Made by a program: the position numbers and the translations under genes
Shown: piece by piece, positions 38,601-48,782 of the stretch
How positions within the stretch are numbered: position 1 is the stretch's first letter
How the letters are laid out: the number at the start of each line of letters is the position of its first letter
Notes under the pieces: generated by a model
Databases searched by the model: none
Seen by the model: only the letters and a program-made list of their open reading frames with translations
What the model was told of the DNA's origin: nothing
Assembly (NCBI GenBank): GCA_031277535.1
Contig: JAITMD010000010.1
Location: forward strand, 62,001-126,000
Direction: 5' to 3'
DNA length: 64,000 bases
Source of the DNA: Flavobacteriaceae bacterium
GTDB taxonomy: Bacteria; Bacteroidota; Bacteroidia; Flavobacteriales; Flavobacteriaceae

Positions 38601-38663
38601 TTGGTAAATACTTACCAATGCAAAAATAATTGCAAAAAATTTAACGAGTCCTTTGTTCTGCAT
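35652..38663 (-). CDS. secDF: Protein translocase subunit SecDF (fused)
   Basis: 1003 residues. The SecD half has an N-terminal helix, the GLDLEGGINVTLQ motif, a large periplasmic region (about 60-480) and five helices with GTAVDANIIISERAKECL. The SecF half follows from about residue 680 with GTDFVGGRTFQVKF, its own helices and GYSMNDTVIVFDRVRE. SecDF uses the proton gradient to help SecYEG-translocated proteins leave the channel. An Ala/Lys-rich insertion at about 255-300 is a typical Bacteroidota feature. Single-gene unit with its own promoter and terminator. Confidence 0.97.
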   Translation of the reverse strand: MQNKGLVKFFAIIFALVSIYQLSFTFVTNHYEDKAKAFAKGDSQKELHFLDSIGNQKVFLGQTFNEVRAKQINKGLDLEGGINVTLQISIKDILKGLANNSKNAVFNKALAEAESVRQGNQSYLEAFYTAFEKESKGTVKLASPEIFANRNLSEITIDMSDSQVKSILDKKVKESIESAYRVFRERIDKFGVSQPNIQMLGDTGRILVELPGAKDVDRIKNLLQSTAQLEFWETYKIEQIGGFLQAANEHLRTTEKAVVQTPVKEEAKTKATDGKKADVDALLGTAKKDSTAVAENKQDFGPLFSLVMGGQPGSSILGFVQTKDTAKVNAFLKRDDVRNLLPTDQKYARFVWGKPSKKMPDLVELYALKTNREGIAPLSGSVITGAQDEYDNFGRPVVGMQMSPKGAKTWEEMTGKAFTEQSNIAIVLDNVVYSAPGVTNGAIAGGRSSISGDFTVADAKDLANILRAGKLPAGADIVQSEIVGPSLGQQAIDAGMLSSIAGLIIVAAWMAFYYGRAGWYANVALLANLLFMFGILASLGAVLTLPGIAGIVLTMGTAVDANIIISERAKECLRKGMSLAETIKESYSWHGAMRPIVDANVTHILTGVILFAFGSGPIKGFATTLLIGIATSLFTSIFIARIFMDRDVKAGRSLAFCTNITKNWFTNFHFDFLKIKKFTYGLSLIIVVVSFASFFVNGFDQGTDFVGGRTFQVKFDKPVEANAVSEKLGEVFGVNVEAKVFGNKEQLKITTKYKVEEEGAAVDQEVNQKLYDGLKGYYSSPITYEQFVNATEGKTEGIIQASKIGPSVAKDVKQNAYWAVLGSMAAIFVYLIISFRKWQYSLGAIVSVAHDVVFVLGIYSLTYKFMPWHMEIDQHFIAAILTVIGYSMNDTVIVFDRVREYIAGKTKGDFNKIVNDSVNTTLSRTINTSLTLILVLLIMFIFGGDSIRGFIFAMLIGIIVGTYSSLFLATPVLVDTMPRKDKEEIERRHKEAQEELLVAEEVK

Positions 38664-38704
38664 TATTACTAAAAATTAAAATAAATATTTTTTTAAAAAA
38701 CGAG

Positions 38705-38735
38705 CAAATATATGATATACACCAACATTAACCAA
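38705..38735 (-). promoter_or_regulatory. Bacteroidota-type promoter of secDF
   Basis: On the minus strand TTGG (38735-38732 region) precedes TATATTTG (38712-38705) by about 20 nt; the start codon is 41 nt further on. Confidence 0.5.
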
Positions 38736-38806
38736 TTCTTTTATCAAGAAACTTGATAAAAATGAATAGTTGCACCACTAAAATATCACTATTCAAAATT
38801 CTTAAA

Positions 38807-39742
38807 CTATCCTAAAAATTTTCCTAAATCTCCATTAGTTGCTCTTACTGCATCTGCACTTGCATTAAACTTAGCCATTTCTGTACCATTAAGCTGCAAG
38901 TCTACGATTGCTTCTACACCTTGTTTTCCAATAATACAAGGTACACCAATACAAACATTATTTTGCCCATATTCTCCTTCTAACAAGACAGAACAAGGCA
39001 TTAAACGTTTGCGATCATTTAATATACTATCAACCATTGCTGCAATAGCAGCTCCTGGTCCATACCAAGCAGAGGTACCTAACAGTTTTGTCAAAGTAGC
39101 CCCACCTACCATTGTTTGCTGTACAACTTCTTGTAGTTCTGCTTCACTTAACAAACTACTCACAGGAATTCCTTTATAAGTAGCAAAACGAGTTAATGGA
39201 ATCATTGTCGTATCTCCATGACCACCAATTACCATACCTTCGATATCAGTAACTGGTTTGTCTAATTTTTGAGACAAGAAATACTTAAAGCGAGAAGAAT
39301 CTAATAAACTTCCCATACCAAAAAGTCTATTTTTTGGTAAACCTGCTATTTTTAATGCTGCAAAAGTCATTGTATCCAAAGGATTTGTTACAATGATAAA
39401 TATAGCATTTGGAGAAACAGTCAATGCGTTTTCAATAACAGATTTTACTATCTCTGCATTTGTACTAATCAATTCCTCACGTGTCATACCTGGTTTACGT
39501 GGAATTCCAGATGTAATAACCACCACATCACTATTTACCGTTTTAGAGTACTGTTTTGTGATTCCCTTTACTACTGTATTAAATCCCGAAGTCGTAGCAC
39601 ATTGCATAATATCCATTGCTTTTCCTTCTGCATAACCGTCTACAATATCCAACAAAACTACTTCACTCGCAATTTGTCTATATGCAATAACATCAGCTGC
39701 TGTAGCACCAACATTACCTGCACCAATAATAGAAACTTTCAT
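38807..39742 (-). CDS. mdh: Malate dehydrogenase (LDH-like type)
   Basis: 311 residues. Rossmann start MKVSIIGAGNVGATAADVI; Asp in VVLLDIVDG selects NAD. Substrate arginines lie in SGIPRKPGMTREEL and NPLDTMTF follows; the catalytic His is in GGHGDTTMIPLTRF. The RKPGMTR arrangement is diagnostic of malate rather than lactate substrate. It interconverts malate and oxaloacetate in the TCA cycle. It lies downstream of gyrB on the same strand, but a strong terminator separates them. Confidence 0.96.
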   Translation of the reverse strand: MKVSIIGAGNVGATAADVIAYRQIASEVVLLDIVDGYAEGKAMDIMQCATTSGFNTVVKGITKQYSKTVNSDVVVITSGIPRKPGMTREELISTNAEIVKSVIENALTVSPNAIFIIVTNPLDTMTFAALKIAGLPKNRLFGMGSLLDSSRFKYFLSQKLDKPVTDIEGMVIGGHGDTTMIPLTRFATYKGIPVSSLLSEAELQEVVQQTMVGGATLTKLLGTSAWYGPGAAIAAMVDSILNDRKRLMPCSVLLEGEYGQNNVCIGVPCIIGKQGVEAIVDLQLNGTEMAKFNASADAVRATNGDLGKFLG

Positions 39743-39776
39743 ATTTTATTCTTTTTACAAGTCAATTATATACAAA

Positions 39777-39807
39777 AAAAGGTCTGGCGTATTTGCCAAG
39801 ACCTTTT
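39777..39807 (-). terminator. Terminator after gyrB
   Basis: Stem AAAAGGTCTGGC/GCCAAGACCTTTT (39777-39788, 39795-39807) with one unpaired base, 19 nt past the gyrB stop. Confidence 0.85.
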
Positions 39808-39825
39808 AAAATAACTTTTTAAAAC

Positions 39826-41775
<1,950 letters not shown>

Positions 41776-41791
41776 CTAAAATAAGTAACTA

Positions 41792-41822
41792 CAAATATAA
41801 CATACTTAACAGACTTTATCAA
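41792..41822 (-). promoter_or_regulatory. Bacteroidota-type promoter of gyrB
   Basis: On the minus strand TTG (41822-41820) and TATATTTG (41799-41792) are 20 nt apart; the ATG follows 25 nt later. Confidence 0.65.
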
Positions 41823-42011
41823 CTTTCTACACTCAATAATACACCTTTTAAAGTCAAAAAAATGCTTTATAAGATAGTTTTCAACAAACTTCAAAAACTT
41901 CAAATCTATTCATTTACCAAATCCTATCTTTTCTTTCTTTTCAAGCTTAAAGCTATCTAAGTACATTCAATCTTTTTTACTCCTTACAATCACTTCCTAA
42001 ACTACATAAAA

Positions 42012-42040
42012 AAAGGACTGCTTACAATTAGCAGTCCTTT
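42012..42040 (-). terminator. Terminator after the Gre-like gene
   Basis: 11-bp stem AAAGGACTGCT/AGCAGTCCTTT with a 7-nt loop and flanking A and T tracts. Confidence 0.87.
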
Positions 42041-42060
42041 TTTTATATAGTTCTTCTTTT

Positions 42061-42510
42061 CTATTCTAAAAAATGAATCGTGAATTCATTATTATTAAAT
42101 GTAAAAGTATCTCCCATCTTTCTCCCCATTGCCATTTTAGCAATTGGAGCGTCAATAGAAATCGGCAAAATAGAAATATTATCTATATCTACTTTTGGCA
42201 AAGCCGAAGACAAAAACAGATATACTGAATTTAATCTTACTACACTTCCAAATTCAACCACTTCACTTTTTTTCGCTTCATCTACCTTTGAAATTACTTC
42301 AAGTAATTCAAGGCTTTCGCGAATTTTGCTACTTATATTTTCTTGTTCTAAGTGCATCATTGACAAAGCCGTTTCATGTTTATCTCCAGCAGAACTCTTA
42401 GCATCGCTTTGAGCACCAGCAGATAAATCATCAACTATCCCCTGAAACGCCTCTACCTTGTCATTTAATCGCTGTACACATAGTGTTTTGAGCTTCTCTT
42501 TTAATGTCAT
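42061..42510 (-). CDS. GreA/GreB-like C-terminal domain protein
   Basis: 149 residues. The N-terminal half is a charged helix with DDLSAGAQSDAKSSAGDKHETAL, like the coiled coil of Gre factors; the C-terminal half (VVEFGSVVRLNS ... ISIDAPIAKMAMGRKMGDTFTF) matches the FKBP-like GreA_GreB domain. Family members in Flavobacteriaceae are often mislabelled as 3-oxoacyl-ACP synthase. It might modulate RNA polymerase through the secondary channel, but this is inference. Single-gene unit. Confidence 0.75.
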   Translation of the reverse strand: MTLKEKLKTLCVQRLNDKVEAFQGIVDDLSAGAQSDAKSSAGDKHETALSMMHLEQENISSKIRESLELLEVISKVDEAKKSEVVEFGSVVRLNSVYLFLSSALPKVDIDNISILPISIDAPIAKMAMGRKMGDTFTFNNNEFTIHFLE

Positions 42511-42652
42511 TCTCTTTTAAATTATTACCTCTAAAAACAGTTTGTTGTTTGTAAATGCAAAAGTACCGTTTTATCTATCACTAAAAAATATTTAACTTTT
42601 AATTACTTCAAAATAATCGCAATACTTACCAATTTAAACGAATTTTTTAATA

Positions 42653-44413
42653 TTATAAGTCAAATTTGTACACTGCCCCTCCCATTACCTGAATACCTTG
42701 TGCTCTAAATGATCCCCATTGATTGTATTCTTGATTCAATAAATTGTTTCCTTTTACAAAAACAGTCCAGTTTTTTGTTGGGCGATAACCAATTTTCACA
42801 TTAAAATCTACATAAGAATCCAAATTTACTTCTTCATGCACATAACTCTTCTCATTTGAAACAACATCAATTACTTCGCGAGTAAAACGATCTTTGCGAG
42901 AACCTACAAAATACAAGTCAGCCCCTGCAAACCATTTGTCTGTAAAATCAAACTTAAAATCTGCTCCAATTTTTGATGTTGGTAAGTTCCAAGCCTGTCC
43001 AACTGCTGCATCGTAATTATTATATTCCCCATACAAACGCATTGCTACGTCTTTATCAAAGTCAAATGTTAACTCTCCAAATAAGTTTAATGTCTTCATG
43101 TCTCCATATTCTACATTAAACGAATTCCCAAACATATAAGCTTTTCTCTGTCCCTCTAAACCAAAAGGATTAGAAACAAATAACGCTCTATCTCTTTCAT
43201 CCTTATAAGAAGCTCTAATGTTATAAGAAATCATATGATCTAATTTCCCTTTTAATCCAAAATAAACATTAAAGCGCTCATCAGTAGGCGTTATACCTAC
43301 ATTAGGAGCTACAAAAGGATTTGCTTCAACAAACTCTCTATAAGTATTCTGCTTTAATCCTCCTTCAATACCTGCATATGCATTAACAATATTCTCTACC
43401 AACTTATAAGAAGCTCTTACTTGTGGGTAAATATGGAAACTATTGTTTGTTGTATCATCATAAGTTCCATTGTTGTTATAGATTCCCAATCCCAATTGCA
43501 CAGAATAGTTTTCATCAGCAAAAACAACACTTGGCTCTAATCCTACATTAAAATTCTTATAATAGTTACTATTATTCCCAAATGGTTCTTTATAAGTCGT
43601 TCCAACATAATCTAACACCAAACCTAATCGAGCTTGCAAATCACTAATTTGTGTTTCGAATTGAGGTTTAATTCTAAAGCTATTCTCAGAAGTACTATAA
43701 TCATCTGAAAAATGATTGTAACTTAATTTTACTTCAGACAAAGGGATATTTCTAAACTCTAAATCCCCATCTACAAACACATTATTGTATTTCTGCTTTG
43801 GATCAATTTGTGAAGCAACTATTTTACTTTCTTCCTCTGTAATATTCTTTGTAGGTAATCCGTACCAATTACTCATTTGTGTAAAACCTCCTACTTCAGC
43901 TTTCCATCCAAAATTTTTCTTTTGACCTCCATAAATAACAGAAGCCTTACTTTTTGAAAATTTATCATCCAACAACACATTCTTAATACCACCTTGTGAA
44001 GAGAAATGATCTATTCTACCAGCTATATAACTATCCGCATCCAATTTTTTACTAATGAATGCCTCTGCATTAAGGTTCATATAATTACCAATACCAAACA
44101 ACACATAGTTATTTAATGCTGCCAAACGCGCTTCTCTATCTACTTCTGCAGCTTTTCCTTTCTCAGGCACAAATGTTGACGCCACAGGAAAAGAGTTAAT
44201 CGTATAGACTACTTGTTTCTTTTTAGTATTAGCATCCTCATTCATATTTGGCGTCTCGCGCACTTTAAATGCATCTGAAATAGTAGCATCATAAGAACGC
44301 ACAACATCCACAACCTCTGTACCTAAATCACTTTTCTTCTTTTCTTGCGCAACTAATATTCCTGCTGATAAAACAGTACATGCAATAGCGCTATATATTT
44401 TTCTATTATTCAT
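42653..44413 (-). CDS. Outer-membrane beta-barrel receptor without plug (TonB-receptor-like)
   Basis: 586 residues. A signal peptide (1-22, ending ILVAQ) is followed by a short periplasmic region and then a barrel of alternating aromatic strands ending in FDL, as typical for outer-membrane barrels. The C-terminal part (YVDFNVKIGYRPTKNWTVFVKGNNLLNQEYNQW, abbreviated) matches the last strands of TonB-dependent receptors, but no plug domain or CarboxypepD_reg domain is present. It lies 24 nt past the giant TPR protein gene, so the two form one operon; the pair may act together in the envelope. Confidence 0.75.
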   Translation of the reverse strand: MNNRKIYSAIACTVLSAGILVAQEKKKSDLGTEVVDVVRSYDATISDAFKVRETPNMNEDANTKKKQVVYTINSFPVASTFVPEKGKAAEVDREARLAALNNYVLFGIGNYMNLNAEAFISKKLDADSYIAGRIDHFSSQGGIKNVLLDDKFSKSKASVIYGGQKKNFGWKAEVGGFTQMSNWYGLPTKNITEEESKIVASQIDPKQKYNNVFVDGDLEFRNIPLSEVKLSYNHFSDDYSTSENSFRIKPQFETQISDLQARLGLVLDYVGTTYKEPFGNNSNYYKNFNVGLEPSVVFADENYSVQLGLGIYNNNGTYDDTTNNSFHIYPQVRASYKLVENIVNAYAGIEGGLKQNTYREFVEANPFVAPNVGITPTDERFNVYFGLKGKLDHMISYNIRASYKDERDRALFVSNPFGLEGQRKAYMFGNSFNVEYGDMKTLNLFGELTFDFDKDVAMRLYGEYNNYDAAVGQAWNLPTSKIGADFKFDFTDKWFAGADLYFVGSRKDRFTREVIDVVSNEKSYVHEEVNLDSYVDFNVKIGYRPTKNWTVFVKGNNLLNQEYNQWGSFRAQGIQVMGGAVYKFDL

Positions 44414-44437
44414 CTTTGATTCTTCTAAAAATTAGAC

Positions 44438-47400
44438 TTATTGTGCTACTGACGAGTTTCGTTTAGACTCTTGCCCTCTCATATAGTCGAGTTCTTTTTT
44501 AGCCTCTGTTACTACATCATTAAACTCTCCAAAATTCTTAATCACACTATCCAAAATATAAGTTGCTTGATAACTATCTTTTAATGCATAAAAGTTTTTC
44601 GCCATCAATATCAAACCTTTTGCTCCATAGTATTTATAAGAAGAATAATCTTTCGCTAATTTCTGTACTACATCGTTAGATGCATCGTATTTTCCATCTT
44701 TATTTTTGAAATACGCATCAAAGTACAATGCTTCTGCTGCCAACTCACCTTTAGCTGTTTTCAAAACATCTGCATATCCTTTTCTTGCCTTATCCATATT
44801 ACCTGTATCGAAAGCAGTACGTGCAATAATAATCTGCGCATCACTTTTCACCTTTTCATCAAGCTTACTCATTTGCAACACTTTTTCTGCATACGCTAAT
44901 GCATTTGTATAGTCTTTTTGCCCATAGTACAACTTCATCATATTTGAACGAGCAAAAACTCTGTTTTGTTCTTGAGCTGCCTCAGCCTCCAGACGTTTTA
45001 ACGTGCGCAATGCATTACCTTCTTCTTTATTCTTAAGGTACATCTCTCCTAATCGAGCCAAAGAAATTTCTGTAAATTCATTCTTTGAATCACTTATCAC
45101 ACTTTCATAATGCTTCGTTGCATTAGCATAATCCTTTTCTCCAAAATACAATTGTGCAGCATAAAAATGCGCTTGAAGTGCTTTCATTCCTGTAGGGAAT
45201 GCTTTTAGATATTTCTCATACCCTTCAATAGCAGCTTTTGTATTATTCTGTGCTAATTGTTTCTCTGCAGATTCATAAGTATCCTTATCTAAATCCGCGT
45301 CAGTAACTGTTACAAAAGACAATCCTTTTACCCATGCAGCATATTGATCCACCTGACCATTATCTACATAAATCAAACGAGCATTTTGAACAGCTTCTAA
45401 AGCTTCTCCTGATTTAGGATAATCTGTTACAACTTTTTTAAACTTTGCTAATGCATCTGTATTATTGTTTGCATTGTATTGAATCAAGCCTTGACGCAAC
45501 AAGCCTTTAGCTGCAAACGAGCTCTCTGGGTAGCTTTTCAACAATTGATCAAAAGCAGTCATTGCTTTTTGTGTCTGTCCCATCACGACATAACTCATCC
45601 CTAACTCATACTGTGCATCATCAGCTAAATTTGACTTAGGATACTCCTTCACAAAACTTGTTAAATCTTCTGCTTTTTTAGACATTCTATCTACAAAACC
45701 ATAAGACATCGCTTTTTGAAATTTCGCGTATTCCACATCACTCTTGTTTGCTTCAATTACTTTATTGTAAGCATCCATTGCAGGCCAATACTTTCCTGTT
45801 ACAAAATTACAATCTCCTAAACGCAAATAAGCATCATTCTTTCTTACCTCCTCTTTAGCATTTAAAGTTGTATATGCTTGAAAATATTTAGCAGCTGTTG
45901 TATAGTCTTTTTGCTTGAAATAAGCATACGCTAAATTATAATTTACTGTTTGATATTCTGTAGTACCTTTAGCTTCCGGACTATTCATAAAGTTCTCATA
46001 GAAACCTATTGCATCTTTAAAACGATTCAAATTATACAACGCCTCTGCTTTCCAAAAGTAAGCTCTGGTTGTATATGTTATATCTTGTTTTTCAGCAATT
46101 GACTTGTCAAACAATTTAATAGCTTCTTCGTTATTTCCATCACCAAACACTTCTAATCCGCGATAAAAAGTAACCAACTGATATGCTTGTTTATTTGTTG
46201 TCGATTTGTTTTTCTCCAACAATACCAACGCTTCTTTATAATTCTTAGAGGTAATATATGAATCAATCAATAGTCCCTCCAATTCTGTTTTATATGGAGA
46301 AGTAGGATACTTTGTCAAAAAGGCATTCAACACAGTTGGTGCACTTTGATAAGCATTTCCAATATCATAACTCAACTTAGCGTAATTCAAAAACGCATCC
46401 TCTTGAATACTTGGGTCAAAACTCATCTCTGATGCATTTTTAAATGCATTCAATGCTTGTGTTTTTTTATGGGTATGCAAATAACTCTCTCCTAAATGGT
46501 AATAGGCATTTTGAGCAATTCCATTATTTCCATCAATAATCTTATTGAATTGTTCAATTGCTTTTTCGTAATCTTTTGCTTTATAATACGTATACCCTAA
46601 TTGATAGAAATCCGTATTACTCCATTTACCTTTCTTCCCTTGATAGTTTAACAAATAAGGTAAAGCTTTATCATATTGTTTCAAGTTAAAATAACTCTCT
46701 CCTATAATCTTCGAAAGCTCAGATTTCTCCTCTGGAGTTGATTTATTGATTTGAGATAACCCTTCGTCAATTGCTTTTTGAAAGTTACCTGTCTTAAAGT
46801 TCATATCTGCTTGGAAGTACCCCATTTTCTCTTTGTACTTTGCCTTACTTTCTACTTTTTCAAATAGTTTTTTTGCATCATCAAAGTTATCTGTATCATA
46901 AGCAATATATCCTAAGTAATAAGTAGCTTGCTCTCCCCATTCACCTCCTTGCTTTACTTTCTCAAAATATTTTTTAGCCTCTTTTCTATTCTTTTTTGCA
47001 AAATAACTATATCCCTTTTGGAAATTAAAACGATCCATAGTTGCCTCACTCGCAATAGCACTCTCTTTTACTTTAGCTGCGTATTGTAGAGACTTTGCAA
47101 AATCACCTTTCATAAAATAATAGTCCGTCACCTCAACATATGCTTGGTTCTGTTTTGAACTTGTTGGGTAATTTCTTACAAAATCATCTATTTTTTCCTC
47201 TGCTCCATTTTGATCTAAACGAATTGCACAATTTGCAATATAATAAGCACAATCTGACTCCAACTCTTTATTAGTTGCTTCCTTTGATTGCTTTACTTTC
47301 GTAAACAATAATTGAGCTGCTAAATATTGCTCTTCATTATATAACAATACAGCTCTATTAAAATCTGCAAACTCTGTGGTATAATTGATGGTTTGTTGAG

Positions 47401-47464
47401 CATTAGCTGTAGTAATTCCTCCTATCAGTAATGCCAAATAAGCCGCTCTATTTATTTTGTACAT
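44438..47464 (-). CDS. Large exported tetratricopeptide repeat protein
   Basis: 1008 residues. A signal peptide (1-22, ending GITTANAQ) is followed by about 25 TPR-like units over nearly the whole length, with the usual small-x3-small-x6-aromatic spacing (for example KAIEQFNKIIDGNNGIAQNA and DYTTAAKYFQAYTTL). It should be a periplasmic scaffold. TPR/Sel1-like outer-membrane partners are common in Bacteroidota. First gene of the pair with the barrel protein, implying a shared complex; the exact partner is unknown. Confidence 0.8.
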   Translation of the reverse strand: MYKINRAAYLALLIGGITTANAQQTINYTTEFADFNRAVLLYNEEQYLAAQLLFTKVKQSKEATNKELESDCAYYIANCAIRLDQNGAEEKIDDFVRNYPTSSKQNQAYVEVTDYYFMKGDFAKSLQYAAKVKESAIASEATMDRFNFQKGYSYFAKKNRKEAKKYFEKVKQGGEWGEQATYYLGYIAYDTDNFDDAKKLFEKVESKAKYKEKMGYFQADMNFKTGNFQKAIDEGLSQINKSTPEEKSELSKIIGESYFNLKQYDKALPYLLNYQGKKGKWSNTDFYQLGYTYYKAKDYEKAIEQFNKIIDGNNGIAQNAYYHLGESYLHTHKKTQALNAFKNASEMSFDPSIQEDAFLNYAKLSYDIGNAYQSAPTVLNAFLTKYPTSPYKTELEGLLIDSYITSKNYKEALVLLEKNKSTTNKQAYQLVTFYRGLEVFGDGNNEEAIKLFDKSIAEKQDITYTTRAYFWKAEALYNLNRFKDAIGFYENFMNSPEAKGTTEYQTVNYNLAYAYFKQKDYTTAAKYFQAYTTLNAKEEVRKNDAYLRLGDCNFVTGKYWPAMDAYNKVIEANKSDVEYAKFQKAMSYGFVDRMSKKAEDLTSFVKEYPKSNLADDAQYELGMSYVVMGQTQKAMTAFDQLLKSYPESSFAAKGLLRQGLIQYNANNNTDALAKFKKVVTDYPKSGEALEAVQNARLIYVDNGQVDQYAAWVKGLSFVTVTDADLDKDTYESAEKQLAQNNTKAAIEGYEKYLKAFPTGMKALQAHFYAAQLYFGEKDYANATKHYESVISDSKNEFTEISLARLGEMYLKNKEEGNALRTLKRLEAEAAQEQNRVFARSNMMKLYYGQKDYTNALAYAEKVLQMSKLDEKVKSDAQIIIARTAFDTGNMDKARKGYADVLKTAKGELAAEALYFDAYFKNKDGKYDASNDVVQKLAKDYSSYKYYGAKGLILMAKNFYALKDSYQATYILDSVIKNFGEFNDVVTEAKKELDYMRGQESKRNSSVAQ

Positions 47465-47554
47465 TTAATTCGAATTTATGTTGTTCAAATATATTATTTA
47501 TACTCTTAATAACCGTTTTTATCTGATTTTATTATTTAAAAAAATACAATATTT

Positions 47555-48256
47555 CTACAAAAAGTATGAATTTAACCACACTAAAACGATAGGTGCTAAA
47601 ACCGCTGTAAGTATTCCATTAAAAATCATTCCTACACTGGCAAAGGCACCAAATTTATCACTAACCTCCATCGCCCGCATTGTCCCCATCGCATGAGAAG
47701 AAGTCCCCATTGCTATTCCTTGCGACATTGGATTAGTTACTTTAGTTAAGTTCAAAATAGAAAAACCAACCATACTTCCAAAAATCCCAGTAACCATCAC
47801 AGCTGCAGCTGTAATAGATGGAATTCCATTAACTGCTTTAGACACTTCCAAAGCAATAGGTGTACTCACTGATTTGGGGGCTAATGAATTAATAATTGCT
47901 TCGTCTGCTCCCAACCATTTTGCCAAAAACACTACAGACACCACTCCTACTAAACATCCTACCAATTGACTACAAAAAATAGCCACTATTTGTTTTTTAA
48001 TTTTATCCCATTGCATATAAAGTGGTATTGCCAATGCAACAATAGAGGGTTGTAAAAATATATCAATATACTTACCCGACACTTCATATTTCTCATAAGG
48101 AATATCAAGCAACAGTAAATAACAAATCAACACAACCATCGACAAGATAATTGGGTTAAAAATAATCCATCTATACTTCCCAAATAAATACACACCTGCT
48201 GCATAAATAGCTAATGTAAGAAACAGCAAAAACATAGGACTCTCTAAATAACTCAT
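47555..48256 (-). CDS. lrgB: LrgB family protein (CidB/LrgB)
   Basis: 233 residues, membrane protein with seven or more helices. Family motifs: LLLDIPYEKY region, ALAIPLYMQWDKIKKQ, KSVSTPIALEVSKAVNGIPS and the SSHAMGTMRAMEVSD end. It acts with LrgA in the holin-like module that controls murein hydrolase export or small-molecule transport; in plants and some bacteria LrgB homologues carry glycolate/pyruvate. The gene begins within the end of lrgA (4-nt ATGA overlap), implying coupled translation. Confidence 0.93.
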   Translation of the reverse strand: MSYLESPMFLLFLTLAIYAAGVYLFGKYRWIIFNPIILSMVVLICYLLLLDIPYEKYEVSGKYIDIFLQPSIVALAIPLYMQWDKIKKQIVAIFCSQLVGCLVGVVSVVFLAKWLGADEAIINSLAPKSVSTPIALEVSKAVNGIPSITAAAVMVTGIFGSMVGFSILNLTKVTNPMSQGIAMGTSSHAMGTMRAMEVSDKFGAFASVGMIFNGILTAVLAPIVLVWLNSYFL

Positions 48257-48597
48257 TTTTTCTTACGCATTAATTGGTGAGTAAATCCAGTAACAAAAAC
48301 AACTAATATTGTACTGATTAAAGTAGCTACCAAAATCGGCACTATAGCTTTACTAAGAATATCGAAATAGTTAAGCATAGCCACACAGGGCGGAACAAAG
48401 AATATCCCCATATTTTTAAGTAGAAACGATCCTATATCCTGAACGTGATCTACTTTTACAATTTTGAGTTGCAGCATACTCCACAACGCAATCAACCCAA
48501 TTATACTGGCAGGTAATTTCAAACCTGTTAAGTAGACAATTAATTCTCCGAATGTTAAACATCCAATAACAATCGCTACCTGTTTAATTAAATTCAT
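48253..48597 (-). CDS. lrgA: LrgA/CidA family holin-like protein
   Basis: 114 residues with four helices. LKLPASIIGLIALWSMLQL and GSFLLKNMGIFFVPPCVAML are the family signatures. It is the small holin-like partner of LrgB and overlaps it by 4 nt. No LytTR regulator gene is adjacent, although LytSR controls lrgAB in Firmicutes and two LytTR systems exist elsewhere in this window. Confidence 0.92.
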   Translation of the reverse strand: MNLIKQVAIVIGCLTFGELIVYLTGLKLPASIIGLIALWSMLQLKIVKVDHVQDIGSFLLKNMGIFFVPPCVAMLNYFDILSKAIVPILVATLISTILVVFVTGFTHQLMRKKK

Positions 48598-48616
48598 ACT
48601 GCGAATTATTTTTTAA

Positions 48617-48624
48617 CAAATTTA
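48617..48624 (-). promoter_or_regulatory. Probable -7 box of lrgAB
   Basis: On the minus strand TAAATTTG lies 19 nt before the lrgA start. A TTTG on the minus strand 25 nt further up (48653-48650) is a bit too distant for a standard promoter. Confidence 0.4.
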
Positions 48625-48733
48625 CAATAGCTCAGACCATAATACCTAACAAAAAGACGGGATTAATACCCTCTTAACAGTACATCACTTATTCTATAAA
48701 GGCATTTCTATTCCTTTGCACTAAGACACAAAA

Positions 48734-48767
48734 AAAATGCTATTAACTTTTCAGCTAATAGCATTTT
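48734..48767 (-). terminator. Terminator after rny
   Basis: 12-bp stem AAAATGCTATTA/TAATAGCATTTT (48734-48745, 48756-48767), 15 nt past the stop codon. Confidence 0.88.
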
Positions 48768-48782
48768 ATAATTATAATTTTA

